The notes: a model not told the origin generated them from the sequence alone. Shown: positions 25,925-36,661, counted from the first letter of the stretch. The stretch is DNA of 64,000 nucleotides from Bog-756 sp963704585 (GCA_963704585.1 OY969919.1:1302001-1366000), one strand, 5' to 3'. Translations and numbers: made by a program.

Positions 25925-26587
25925 ATGCGATACGAGCTCTATCCCGTCGCCGCGGCGCTGCTCCTCCTCGTCGCACTCCTCGCGCTCAAGGCCAAGCGGA
26001 CTCACGACCTGCGACGCAGGAAGGCAAGCGCCGTCGGGTACCACGACTTCGACGTCGCCCGCTACGGCGCCGGCCGTCCCGGGACGTCGCTCATCGACGC
26101 ATCGGCCTCGGCCACAGCGCCGTCGCTCTCGCCGACCTTCGTCTCGCCGAGGCGCGGGTCATCGCGAAGGGGCGGCCGAGGCGCCGGAGCGGAGCCGTCC
26201 TTCGGCACCTCGGACCCGGTCTCCGATCTGCTGGTGCAGGCCTTCGACGTCGAGGAGGCACAGCGCATCCGCCCTCCCACGTCCGGCGCTCCTGTACCGA
26301 TTCCCTCCGCCCCCGAACTGATCGGGACGGCACGGGCGGATGTCGCGGTGAGCAGTGCGGGAACCAGGCTGTCCGCGCCACCGTCGGCGCCACCGTCGGC
26401 ATCGGTGTCGGCGCCGCCCTCGGCATCAGCGCCGGTGCCACCGGCGGCATCGGTGTCGGAGGGGCTGCCGGGTCTGGTCGTACCGCCTCCGCCACCACCC
26501 GGCACCTCGGTCTCGGTCGACCCCGGCGGTGACGGGGAGCCGCTCGCAGGCCTGCCACCGCTGCTTCCTCCACCACCGCCTGCGTAG
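25925..26587 (+). CDS. Single-pass membrane protein with Pro/Ala/Ser-rich tail
   Basis: 220 aa from the ATG at 25925 (GGGAGCGG upstream); starts at 25865 or 25871 would add about 20 residues and could be leaderless from TACCAT at 25857. One helix (YPVAAALLLLVALLALKAK) is followed by a basic stretch, then low-complexity Ser/Ala/Pro sequence ending in poly-Pro. Such tails often span the cell wall or are disordered linkers. No domain is recognised, and codon usage is biased toward repeats, so the reading frame is less certain than for its neighbours. Confidence 0.5.
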   Translation: MRYELYPVAAALLLLVALLALKAKRTHDLRRRKASAVGYHDFDVARYGAGRPGTSLIDASASATAPSLSPTFVSPRRGSSRRGGRGAGAEPSFGTSDPVSDLLVQAFDVEEAQRIRPPTSGAPVPIPSAPELIGTARADVAVSSAGTRLSAPPSAPPSASVSAPPSASAPVPPAASVSEGLPGLVVPPPPPPGTSVSVDPGGDGEPLAGLPPLLPPPPPA

Positions 26588-26777
26588 ACGTCCGGGGGCG
26601 TGAACCCCTCGAACCGTCCCGACCGCGGCGCGTCCCGGGTGGATCCGCTCGACCGTGGAAAGCTTGCCGAACCCGCATCCGCGGACCTCGCCGAACCTGA
26701 TGACCCCGTCGACCACCGGACTGCACCGCCCGAACCTGGTCCATCGCCCGCCCGACCGGCGGCAGCGGCCCTGATCC

Positions 26778-27555
26778 GTGCCGCCCTACCGCCAGATCTC
26801 CGCCTTCTACGACGCAGTCATGGACGACCCGGGACCGCGGGCCGATCGGGTCAATGCCTGGATCGACCGCTTCCGACCCGGAGCCGCCTCCCTGCTCGAG
26901 CTGGGCTGCGGCACCGGCTCGATCCTCGAGCGCATCCTGGGCATCGACTCCCTGACCGGCCTCGACCGCTCGCCGGAGATGCTCGCCATGGCAAGGTCGA
27001 AGGTGCCCGCGGCCCGCTTCGTCGAAGGTGACATGGCGGACTTCTCCCTCGGGGAGACCTTCGACGTCGTCGTCAGCGTCTTCGACAGCATCAACCATCT
27101 GCTGACCTTCGAGGCCTGGCGCTCGATGTTCGACGCGGTGCACGACCATCTCGCCGAGGGGGGTCTCTTCATCTTCGACGTGAACACGGTCGGCGAGCTC
27201 CGTCGCCTCGGTGACGACCCGCCCTGGGTCTACGAGTTCGCCGGCGGCGTGATGATCATGGACGTCGCGTTCGCCGAGGACGCGCTCTCGAGCTGCCTGT
27301 TCGCGCTGGGATGTGAAGATCTTCGAGCACCTCGAAGGCGAGGCGTACCGACTGCACCACGAGGAGATCGACGAGCTCGGGGTCAACCTCTCGAAGATCC
27401 GCGATGCGCTCGCTCCCCGGTTCGTGCTCCTCAGGGAGAGCGACGAGCACGGTGATCCCCCGACGGACACCTCGGTCAAGGCCCACTTCGCGCTGGGCCG
27501 TCGACCGGGGCCTCCCGACGAGGCGGTCCATACGGCCGAGGGAGCGCCGAGATGA
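26778..27555 (+). pseudogene. SAM-dependent class I methyltransferase, frameshifted
   Basis: GTG start. The N-terminal half has the SAM-binding LLELGCGTGSILERIL, LTGLDRSPEMLAMARSK, VEGDMADFSLGETFDVVVSV and GGLFIFDVNT. Near 27297 the frame turns into Arg/Pro-rich text, while the +1 frame resumes with SRWDVKIFEHLEGEAYRLHHE and continues to a TGA at 27555. Deleting one C from the CC at 27296-27297 gives a 258-aa protein of normal length. The small-molecule substrate is unknown. The stop overlaps the start of the MDMPI-like gene (ATGA), so the two are coupled. The break is probably an assembly indel. Confidence 0.8.
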
Positions 27556-28344
27556 CCGATCCGACGAGCGAAGGGGACACCGACGTGACCGATCCGACCA
27601 CCGACGCCCTCCGGGCGGAGCACGCTGCGCTCGCCGAACTGCTCGACCGCCTGGACCCGGAGCGGTGGGACGCGCCCACCCGCTGCGCCGGGTGGGACGT
27701 GCACGATGTCGTGCTCCATCTCGCGCAGACCGACGAGATGGCGGTCGGCAGCGTCACCGGGCGGTTCGACGTGGTGCTGGCCGCCTTGACCGAGGGACTC
27801 GATCCGGCGTCGTCGGTCGACGAGGGCGTCGCGCTCATGGTCGCCAACGAGCAGCGGCGCGGGGCACGAGGCCGCCTCCGACCGTTGGCGTCGTGCGTCG
27901 CGGGAGCTCGACGACGTGCTGGAGACGATCGACCTCTCGACGCGGGTGCCCTGGGTGGCGGGCCCGATCTCCGCCCGCACGCTCACCACCACGCGTCTCG
28001 CCGAGACGTGGATCCACGCCGGGGACGTCGCGGCGGCGGTCGGGACGACTCTCACACCGAGCGCAGGGCTGCAGCTCATCGCGCGACTGGCCTGGCGCAC
28101 CCTTCCGTACGCCTTCGCGCAGGCCGGCAGCACGCTGCACGGTCCGGTCGCGCTGCGGCTCTCGGCACCGGACGGCGAGCACTGGGCGTTCGAACCCGAC
28201 GAGGCATCCGTCACCGTCATCGAAGGACCGGCACTCGACCTCTGCACGGTCGCGGCGCGGCGGATCCCGGCCTCGGACACCACACTGCGTGGCACGGGAC
28301 CCGATGCCGACGAGGTCCTGTCGCTCATCCGCACCTACGCCTGA
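27552..28344 (+). pseudogene. Maleylpyruvate isomerase/DinB-like metal-binding protein, frameshifted
   Basis: The N-terminus LLDRLDPERWDAPTRCAGWD followed by VHDVVLHLAQTDEMAVG is the metal-binding four-helix bundle of the mycothiol-dependent maleylpyruvate isomerase superfamily (TIGR03083/TIGR03084-like). The frame breaks at the GGGG at 27861-27864. Removing one G joins it to HEAASDRWRRASRELDDVLE, LAETWIHAGDVAAAVG and the C-terminal domain ending at 28344, giving 263 aa. Relatives use a metal and often mycothiol for isomerisation or transfer, but the substrate here is unknown. Confidence 0.8.
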
Positions 28345-28419
28345 TTCGGCCCGATGCGATGCCCGGCGCATGGCGGGCGGCCTGCCGGCCGGCATAGAAA
28401 AGACATGCCTTACCAGCTA

Positions 28420-28439
28420 TATGCGAGAAGGCGTATACT
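28420..28439 (+). promoter_or_regulatory. Promoter (-10 TATACT) with imperfect inverted repeat before the arsR-type gene
   Basis: TATACT at 28434-28439 ends 6 nt before the GTG at 28446, so the mRNA is probably leaderless. ATATGC and GCGTAT, separated by 6 nt, form an imperfect inverted repeat reaching into the -10 and could be the autoregulatory operator. The stretch is clearly AT-richer than its surroundings. Confidence 0.55.
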
Positions 28440-28445
28440 CAAACG

Positions 28446-28807
28446 GTGGCAACCACCTTCGAGGTGCTGGCTGAACCCAGCCGGCGCCGGATCCTCGACC
28501 TCCTGCTCGACGGGGAGCGACCCGTCGGCGAGCTGGTCGAACGCACCGCACTCCGCCAGCCCACGGTCTCCAAGCACCTCCGGGTGCTTCGTGAGGCGGG
28601 GCTCGTCGAGGTGACCCGCGACGCCCAACGCCGCCTCTACCGGATCCGGCCGGAGCCTCTCAGGGACCTCGACACCTGGCTCGCCCCGTACCGGGCACTC
28701 TGGGCCTCCCGCCTCGACGCACTCGAGGCGCACCTCGACGCCGAGCTGGATCGCCGTTCGACCGGTTCTCCGACGGACCGCCGGACCTGGAGCACGAGAG
28801 GAGCACC

Positions 28808-28811
<4 letters not shown>
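28446..28811 (+). CDS. ArsR-family transcriptional regulator
   Basis: 121 aa, GTG start. A winged helix-turn-helix from the first residues: FEVLAEPSRRRILDLLLDGE, VGELVERTALRQPTVSKHLR (recognition helix), LREAGLVEVTRDAQRRLYRI (wing). No metal-binding Cys pair is present, which fits the subgroup paired with SRPBCC/AHSA1 proteins rather than metal sensors. The stop overlaps the SRPBCC start (ATGA), so the two are made together. It probably represses its own leaderless promoter; the ligand is unknown. Confidence 0.9.
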
Positions 28812-29401
<590 letters not shown>

Positions 29402-29820
29402 CCGATAAGCAGGGATTTCGTAGTTCGCCGCCCGTCAGGCGGCAGGTACGGTCGTGCCTGGATTGACTGGGCCGCGCTCGTGCCCGATTTCACAAGCCCC
29501 TCGGGAGCCGCTACGCTCCCCGACCTGAAGTCAGCGGTACCTGTTGGACCGCGGCTGGGAGACGAGGGGATTTCCTCCCACGCCGTCGCTGCGCGACGCA
29601 CAGCGGTCCGACCGACGAGGAGCCACGCGACGTAACCACTTTCGAGATCCGGACGTAACCACCCGCTAGCACACCCAGCTCTCGGAGCAAGGCCGAACCA
29701 CCCTTCCCGGTGCTCGGCTGGGGCACTGAATGCACAGACGTGGGGTCCACCCAACCAGAAGAGAGTCGACGCGCCCCCATCGCCGGGGACGGGTCGACCG
29801 ACCAAGGAAAGGTCACCCAC
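29402..29820 (+). other. 419-bp gene-free leader upstream of the Rpf gene; candidate structured RNA
   Basis: The only gene-free stretch over 300 bp. It contains potential stems such as TGGGAG/CTCCCA around 29567-29581 and GTCG-CTGCG-CGAC at 29584-29596, plus two direct copies of GACGTAACCAC at 29629-29639 and 29652-29662, 23 bp apart. In many actinobacteria rpf genes follow long leaders with a ydaO/yuaA c-di-AMP riboswitch; I could not match its conserved segments here. No convincing protein frame is seen on either strand. Confidence 0.4.
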
Positions 29821-31104
29821 GTGTTTTCGGACACCCCACTTCGCCGTACCCATTGCCGTACCCGAACCGACTCCCGGACCGATTCCGGGAGTACCCCTAC
29901 CCCACCGAGCGAGGGATTACACCTCAGTTCGGGCGCCCGCAAGACTCGGCTCCGCCGGAACCTGGCCGTCGGCCTCGGTGCCGTCGCCGCTTGCAGCGCA
30001 GCCGGCGCCTCGGTCCACATAGCCGGCGCCTCTCCGTCCCTCCCGACAGGGGCCGGCATGGTGCTCAATGCGCCCATCGTCGACGTCGCGGCGACCCCGG
30101 ACGGGGGTGGCTACTGGGAAGGGTCCTCCGACGGTGGCGTCTTCGCCTTCGGTGACGCCCGGTACCTCGGGTCGACCGGAACGCTCCACCTCAACAAGCC
30201 GGTCGTCGGCATGGCGGCGACCCCGGACGGGGGTGGCTACTGGGAGGTCGCCTCGGACGGCGGCGTCTTCGCCTTCGGTGACGCCCGGTACTTCGGCTCC
30301 ACCGGCACCCTCAGCCTCGACCAGCCCATCGTCGGGATCCAGCCCACGCCCGACGGCGGTGGCTACTGGATCGTCGCGAACGACGGCGGCGTCTTCGCCT
30401 TCGGCGACGCCTCGTACTACGGCTCGGCCGTCGGGCTCACTCCCAACAGTCCCGTCGTCGGCCTCGCCCCCACCCGCGACGGGCACGGGTACTGGGAGGC
30501 TGCCGCCAACGGTTCGGTCTACGCCTTCGGCGACGCCTCGTTCGCCGGCGACGCGCCGTCCGGCCAGCCCGTTGTCGGGATCAGCGGGAATGGCACCGGC
30601 TACCGCCTCGCCGCGATGGACGGCGCGATCTACGCCTTCGGTGGCGCATCCTTCGACGGATCGACCGGGGGTCAGCACCTCAATCGGCCGGTCATCGGCA
30701 TCACGTCGACCACCAACGGCTACCTCACCGTCGGCTCCGACGGCGGCATCTTCGCCTTCGGCGGCGCCGGCTTCTACGGTTCGCTCGGCGGGAGCACCGT
30801 CTACAGCCCGCCCGCGCCGCCCGCGACGGCGGTCGACGGCATCACGCAGTTCCAGCGCGCCGCCTGGGACAAGGTCAACGTCTGCGAGGAAGGCGGAGTC
30901 TGGAACGTCGACGGCCCGGTCTTCAGCGGTGGGCTCGGCTTCTCCCACGCCAACTGGAACCGGTTCAACACCTTCGGCTTCCCGTCGGACGCCGCCTACG
31001 CCACGCCCGACCAGCAGATCAGGGTCGCCGTCGCGTTCGCGACCGCGTACTGGGGCAACCCGAACGCGGCCCCCGACCAGAACGGCTGCACCGGGGGGTA
31101 CTGA
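29821..31104 (+). CDS. Secreted repeat protein with C-terminal resuscitation-promoting-factor (Rpf) domain
   Basis: 427 aa from the GTG at 29821 (GGAAAGG 9 nt upstream). A signal or anchor segment (about 47-68) is followed by six ~42-residue repeats of the form P-V-V-G-x-A-x-T-P-D-G-G-G-Y-W ... DGGVFAFGDA-x-x-x-GS, about residues 80-330, predicted as beta-propeller-like. The last 80 residues are an Rpf-type muralytic domain: WDKVNVCEEGGVW with catalytic Glu (about 356), GGLGFSHANW, FPSDAAYATPDQQIRVA. Rpf enzymes cleave peptidoglycan glycan strands outside the cell and aid regrowth. The repeats probably position it at the wall. Confidence 0.88.
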   Translation: MFSDTPLRRTHCRTRTDSRTDSGSTPTPPSEGLHLSSGARKTRLRRNLAVGLGAVAACSAAGASVHIAGASPSLPTGAGMVLNAPIVDVAATPDGGGYWEGSSDGGVFAFGDARYLGSTGTLHLNKPVVGMAATPDGGGYWEVASDGGVFAFGDARYFGSTGTLSLDQPIVGIQPTPDGGGYWIVANDGGVFAFGDASYYGSAVGLTPNSPVVGLAPTRDGHGYWEAAANGSVYAFGDASFAGDAPSGQPVVGISGNGTGYRLAAMDGAIYAFGGASFDGSTGGQHLNRPVIGITSTTNGYLTVGSDGGIFAFGGAGFYGSLGGSTVYSPPAPPATAVDGITQFQRAAWDKVNVCEEGGVWNVDGPVFSGGLGFSHANWNRFNTFGFPSDAAYATPDQQIRVAVAFATAYWGNPNAAPDQNGCTGGY

Positions 31105-31224
31105 CCCGGGTCCGGGTTCTTCACCGTCGTCGGACACGGGGTCGATCCCGGCCTGCTCGACCGGCTCGACGCCGCGGCGCGAACGTTCTTCGCCCTTCCC
31201 GACGAGGAGAAGGCCGACGTCGCC

Positions 31225-32019
<795 letters not shown>

Positions 32020-32022
32020 GCG

Positions 32023-32748
32023 CTACAGGGCAAGGGTCGCGCCACCGTCGACGACCAGGGCCGCACCGTTCACGAACTGTGCGTGCTCGGAGCAGAGAAA
32101 GGCGGCGATGCGCCCGAAGTCGGCGGGATCGCCCATGGGACCGTCGCCGCCGAGCTCGCGCATGCGGTCCGTTGCGTGCGGGCCCGGACAGAGCAGGTTC
32201 AAGGTGACGCCGGCCTCCTCGGCGGCCAGGTCGCGTGCCGCGGTCTTCGCCCACGCCCATAGCCCGGCTCGCGCCGTGTTGGAGAGCGCGAGGGCGGGCA
32301 CAGGCTGGACGACCGAGTACGAGGTGATGCAGCAGATGCGGCCCCAGCCGCGCGTCCGCATGTGCGGGAGCGCCTCCCGGGTGAGCCGTACGGCGGAGAG
32401 CAGGTTCGCGTTGAGCGCCGCACCGAGCGCCACGTCGTCGAGGTCGAGCGCGCGCCCCGGCGGCGGTCCGCCTGCATTGGCGATGACGATGTCCACCGAA
32501 CCGTAGGTCGCGACGGTCGCCTCGACGAGCCGGGCGGGCGCGTCGGGGTCGGTGATGTCGTCGGCGCGGGTGGACACCGAACCTCCCAAGCCGGCAAGTG
32601 CGGCCTGGGCCGCCGCGAGGCTGCCCTCGTCCCTCGAGGTCAGGAGCACGTCGACGCCCTCGCGGACGAGCGCGTCGGCGGTCGCCCTGCCGAGACCGCG
32701 TGAGCCCCCGACCACGAGTGCAGCCTTGCCGTTGATGCCGAGCTCCAT
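32023..32748 (-). CDS. Short-chain dehydrogenase/reductase with atypical active site
   Basis: 241 aa, ATG at 32748 with AAGGGGG upstream. Rossmann motif VVGGSRGLGRAT, ADDITD, VIANAGG and C-terminal GAALVVDGGATLAL are standard for classical SDRs. The catalytic YxxxK block reads LSNTARAGLWAWAK: the Tyr position holds Asn, as in a subgroup of FabG-like SDRs with an SN-x2-R motif. NAD(P)-dependent activity may therefore follow a different mechanism or be lost. It converges on the oxygenase gene with 3 bp between stops. Confidence 0.85.
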   Translation of the reverse strand: MELGINGKAALVVGGSRGLGRATADALVREGVDVLLTSRDEGSLAAAQAALAGLGGSVSTRADDITDPDAPARLVEATVATYGSVDIVIANAGGPPPGRALDLDDVALGAALNANLLSAVRLTREALPHMRTRGWGRICCITSYSVVQPVPALALSNTARAGLWAWAKTAARDLAAEEAGVTLNLLCPGPHATDRMRELGGDGPMGDPADFGRIAAFLCSEHAQFVNGAALVVDGGATLAL

Positions 32749-32890
32749 CCGTTCCCCCTTCCGTTCGCCTCGTCCGAACTCCACCGGTCCACTCGCCGGC
32801 GGGCCCCGGTGCCACTGCGCCTCCACTGTGCCGGCGCGCCGTCCCACCCCCGCGGGCCGCCACGTGCGCGTCGCCGCTGACGCGACGCCG

Positions 32891-34060
32891 CTACGCCTCG
32901 ACGACCACCAGCGCGTGGTCGACCGAGTTGAGCGGCTCGGGTCTTCCGTCGTCACCGACGAGCACGATGTCCTCGAGCCGCATGCCGAAGCGGCCCGGAT
33001 GGTAGATCCCGGGTTCGACCGAGAAGGCGTGGCCCGGCCGGAGCCGCTCGCGGTTCCCGGCGACCAGGTAGGGGTCCTCGTGCTCCTCGATGCCGATGCC
33101 GTGCCCGGTCCGGTGGATGAAACGGTCGCCGAGCCCGGCGTCCTCGATGACGGCCCTCGTGACCCGGTCGACCTCTTCCGCCGTGACGTTCGCGCAGGCC
33201 GCCGAGACCCCGGCCTGCTGCGCCGCCGCCAGCACGGCGTAGTGCTCCTCGATCTCGCCGGACGGTTCACCGGTGACCACCGTCCGCGTGATGTCCGAGC
33301 AGTACCCGACGTCGCCGTCGAGGGACAGCGACCCACCGAAATCGCAGACGACCGTCTCGCCGTGACCGATCACCCGGTCGCCGGCGTCGTGGTGCGGACT
33401 CGCCGCGTTCGGACCGCTCCCCACGATCGCGAAGTTCACGTGCCGGTGCCCTTCGGCGAGCAGCCAGCGGCTGAGCTCGGCGGAGACGTCGGACTCGGTC
33501 CGGCCGATGAGGGGGATCGCGCCCCGCTGCAGCAGCACCGCGACCCGGTCGGCCGCCGCCCCCGCGGCGCGCAGTGCGTTGCGCTCGGTCTCGTCCTTGA
33601 CCGCACGGATCGGACCGGTCACCGTCGACGCCTCCGTCCAGGTGGCTCCGGGCACGCGTCGCTGGAGCTCGAGCACCGTGGTGGCCCAGGCGCGGTCCGA
33701 GACGGCGAGCGTCCCGGCCGACCCGTCGGGTCGACCGAGGACCGACGTGACGATGGCGATCGGATCGTCGGTGTCCGACCAGGGTGCGAGCTCGAAGAGA
33801 TCTCCGGCGTCCGGTACGCGGGGGGCCTCGAGCGCCGGGACCACCAGGACGGGGGTCCCCGAGCGGCGGAGCACGAGCAGCGTCGGTCGCTCGAGCGGCA
33901 TGGCCTCGTAGCCGGTGAGCCAGGGGAGGTCGGCGCCGTGGGAGAGCAGGAGCGCGTCGATCCCCGTCTCCTCCATCCGCTCCCTGACCCGCAGGAAGCG
34001 GTCACGGCGCGCGTCGCGGGCCGGTTGGGCGAGCTCGGTCACGACCGCGTCACGACGCAC
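32891..34060 (-). CDS. M24-family metallopeptidase (Xaa-Pro aminopeptidase/PepQ-like)
   Basis: 389 aa. The N-terminal creatinase domain (IDALLLSHGADLPWLTGYEA) precedes the pita-bread domain with metal ligands: VVCDFGGSLSLDGDVGYCSDITRT (two Asp), HRTGHGIGIEEHEDPY (His), FSVEPGIYHPGRFGMRLED (Glu ... Glu). The GTG start overlaps the end of the lipB-lipA gene by 11 bp; a GTG at 34042 is also possible. It cleaves N-terminal residues before proline. Its place at the end of the lipoylation operon has no evident metabolic reason. Confidence 0.9.
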   Translation of the reverse strand: MRRDAVVTELAQPARDARRDRFLRVRERMEETGIDALLLSHGADLPWLTGYEAMPLERPTLLVLRRSGTPVLVVPALEAPRVPDAGDLFELAPWSDTDDPIAIVTSVLGRPDGSAGTLAVSDRAWATTVLELQRRVPGATWTEASTVTGPIRAVKDETERNALRAAGAAADRVAVLLQRGAIPLIGRTESDVSAELSRWLLAEGHRHVNFAIVGSGPNAASPHHDAGDRVIGHGETVVCDFGGSLSLDGDVGYCSDITRTVVTGEPSGEIEEHYAVLAAAQQAGVSAACANVTAEEVDRVTRAVIEDAGLGDRFIHRTGHGIGIEEHEDPYLVAGNRERLRPGHAFSVEPGIYHPGRFGMRLEDIVLVGDDGRPEPLNSVDHALVVVEA

Positions 34061-35834
34061 GGGAGGCCGACAGCGGCTTCGACGTCAGGGCCACGGGGAC
34101 GCCCTTGTGTGGGCGCACCGGCGAGGGGAGGTCGGCCGCACCCGCCGCCTCTCGCGCGTGGTAGCTCGACCGGGTGAGCGGCGACGCCTGGACGTGGGCA
34201 AAGCCCATCTCGAGGCCGGCGCGGTGGATCGCCTCGAACTCGTCCGGCGTCCACCACCGGGCGACCGGCAGCTGGCGGGTGCTCGGTCGGAGGTACTGGC
34301 CGACGGTGACGATCCCGACGCCGACCGCACGGAGGTCGGACAGGGTCGCGAGCACCTCGTCCTCGGTCTCGCCCATTCCGAGGATGAGCCCCGACTTCGT
34401 GCTCAGGCCGGCCTCGGCCCCTCGTGCGAGCACCGCGAGGCTGCGCGCGTACCCGGCCGACGGCCGCACCGCCCGCTGGAGTCGCGCCACCGTCTCGATG
34501 TTGTGGTTGAACACCTCCGGTCGGGCGTCGAGGATCGTGCGGAGGGACGTCTCGTCACCCTTGCAGTCGGAGACCAGCACCTCGACCGCGGTCGCCGGTG
34601 CGCGGCGCCGGACCGCTGCGATCGTGGCGGCGAAGGCACCCGCACCCCCGTCGTCGAGATCGTCACGCGCGACGCAGGTGATCACCGCGTGGGCGAGCCC
34701 CATCCGGGCGACCGCCTCGGCGACCCGCTCGGGCTCGTCGCCGTCGATCGGGAGCGGGCGACCCGTGTCGACCTGGCAGAAGCCACAGGCACGGGTGCAG
34801 CGCGACCCGTTGATCATGAACGTGGCCGTCCCGTCGGACCAGCACTCGTAGATGTTGGGGCAACCGGCCTCCTCGCACACGGTCACGAGCTGGAGGTCGC
34901 GGAGCTGGTGCTGCAGCCCGAGGTAGGGATCGGCCATCCGCGCCCGGACCCGGAGCCACGGCGGCTTGCGCTCGGCGATCGCCAGCCCGACGTCGGGGTC
35001 GACTCCCGAGCGCCGCAGTCGGCGGTCGAGGGGGCGATCGGTGGAGGTCGCCCTGCGGTCGGGGGCCGCGTCTCCGACGGTGTGCGCCGCCCGCTCCAGC
35101 AGCGGTGGCACGTCACGGCCCGGCCCGGTGACGCGCTGGACGTCGGAGACCGGGCCGAAGAGCGGGCCGGCTGCCTCGATGACCGCGTCGACGACCTCGT
35201 GCAGCGAAACCCCGACGCCTTCGGCGGCAAGCGACGTGACCGGCTTGTCCGCGATCCCACAGGGGACGATGTGCCCGAACATCGAGAGGTCGGTGTCGAC
35301 GTTGAGCGCGAAGCCGTGCGTCGTCCGACCGCGCGACGTCCGTACCCCGACGGCACCGATCTTCCGTGGCGTCATGGAGTCACGAGCGGCGTCCGATCCT
35401 CCGTCCGTCGCGGATCGACCGGTCGTCGCGGTCTCAGTACCCGGTGCGAACCACACGCCCGGATAGCCGTCCAGGCGTCCGACTTCCCCTTCGCTGATTC
35501 CCAGCCGGAGGAGGGCGTCGATGACCAGCTGCTCGACGAGCCGCACGTGCGCCGGCCCCCGGTGCGGACCCGGCCCCACGGTCACGATCGGATAGCCGAC
35601 GAGCTGACCCGGTCCGTGGAAGGTCACGTCTCCCCCGCGGTCGACCTTGACCAGCTCTGCACCCACATCGGCCGGATCGACGAGGACGTTGGCCTCGTCC
35701 GCGTTCGAGCCGAGCGTGTAGACGGGCGGATGCTCGAGCAGGAGGAGGTAGTCGTCGTCCGTCCGCCTGCTGATCGCGCGCTGGAGCGCCCAGGCCTCGC
35801 GATAGGGCACCCGCCCCAGCCACCGGACCTTCAC
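34050..35834 (-). CDS. lipB-lipA: LipB-LipA fusion: octanoyltransferase plus lipoyl synthase
   Basis: 594 aa in one frame. Residues 1-240 are LipB: LLLEHPPVYTLG, DRGGDVTFHGPGQLVGYPI, Lys158 in PRKIGAVGVR and the acyl-accepting Cys192 in VPCGIADKPVTSL. After a 50-residue linker, residues about 290-594 are LipA: auxiliary cluster Cys320, Cys325 and Cys331 (VCEEAGCPNIYECW), radical-SAM Cys346, Cys350 and Cys353 (CTRACGFC), MGETEDEVLATLSDL and the C-terminal RSSYHA serine. One chain would thus transfer octanoate from ACP to a lipoyl domain and insert both sulfurs. The E2 substrate and E3 are encoded just upstream, so the operon makes and lipoylates its own complex. Confidence 0.93.
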   Translation of the reverse strand: MKVRWLGRVPYREAWALQRAISRRTDDDYLLLLEHPPVYTLGSNADEANVLVDPADVGAELVKVDRGGDVTFHGPGQLVGYPIVTVGPGPHRGPAHVRLVEQLVIDALLRLGISEGEVGRLDGYPGVWFAPGTETATTGRSATDGGSDAARDSMTPRKIGAVGVRTSRGRTTHGFALNVDTDLSMFGHIVPCGIADKPVTSLAAEGVGVSLHEVVDAVIEAAGPLFGPVSDVQRVTGPGRDVPPLLERAAHTVGDAAPDRRATSTDRPLDRRLRRSGVDPDVGLAIAERKPPWLRVRARMADPYLGLQHQLRDLQLVTVCEEAGCPNIYECWSDGTATFMINGSRCTRACGFCQVDTGRPLPIDGDEPERVAEAVARMGLAHAVITCVARDDLDDGGAGAFAATIAAVRRRAPATAVEVLVSDCKGDETSLRTILDARPEVFNHNIETVARLQRAVRPSAGYARSLAVLARGAEAGLSTKSGLILGMGETEDEVLATLSDLRAVGVGIVTVGQYLRPSTRQLPVARWWTPDEFEAIHRAGLEMGFAHVQASPLTRSSYHAREAAGAADLPSPVRPHKGVPVALTSKPLSASRAS

Positions 35835-36661
35835 CCGTAAACCCCGAGCGCCGTCGTCACCGCCGGGACTCTAGAGCTCCCCGGCCCAGTCCCGGTCGTC
35901 GAGGATCTCCGCGAGCCGTGACAGGAAGCGCGCGACGTAGGCCCCGTCGACGGCGCGGTGGTCGAAGTTCATCGCGACGAGACCCATGGAGTGGATGCCG
36001 ATCGACTCGGTGCCGTCCGGTACCTCGACCACCACCGGTCTCCTCGTCACGCCGTCGGTCGAGAGGATCGCCACCTGGGGCTGGTTGATGATCGCGCCGG
36101 TGATGAGGGTCCCGAACGGTCCTGCGTTTGTGATCGAGAAGGTTCCGCCGCTGATGTCGTCGAGGCTCAGGCGCTTGCCGCGCGCGCGGTCGGCGACGTC
36201 TCGGATCCGCCTCGCCATCCCACGGAGGTTCAACTCCTCGGCGCGGTGGACGACCGGGACGATGAGCCCCTGGTTGTCGAGATCGACCGCGATCCCGAGG
36301 TTGACGTTGCGGTGCACGATGAGCGCATCGTCGCCGACCGAGGCGTTGAGGTGCGGGTACTCGGTCAGTGCCTCGACCGTCGCCGCGTGCGACGAACGGC
36401 AGGTAGGTGAGCGGGAAACCCTCCTCCGCGCGGAACCGCTCGCCTTCGCTCCGGCGCACCTGTTCGACGGACTCGTAGTCGATCTCCTTGACCATGAGCG
36501 TGTGCGGCGAGGTGGCCTTCGAGAGGACCATGTGCTCGGCCGTCCGCCGACGGATGTTGGTGAACGGGACCACCTCGTCCCGGTCGTCGGCGGCTCCGAG
36601 AGGCTCGCGAGCGCCGCGGGCCTCGGTCGGACGTGCTCCCGTCGGCTGTCCGGCGGGGACG

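Noticed and set aside
29402..29820. ydaO/yuaA c-di-AMP riboswitch before the Rpf gene
   Set aside because: Expected from other actinobacteria, but its conserved core segments could not be aligned by eye; kept only as an unclassified leader.
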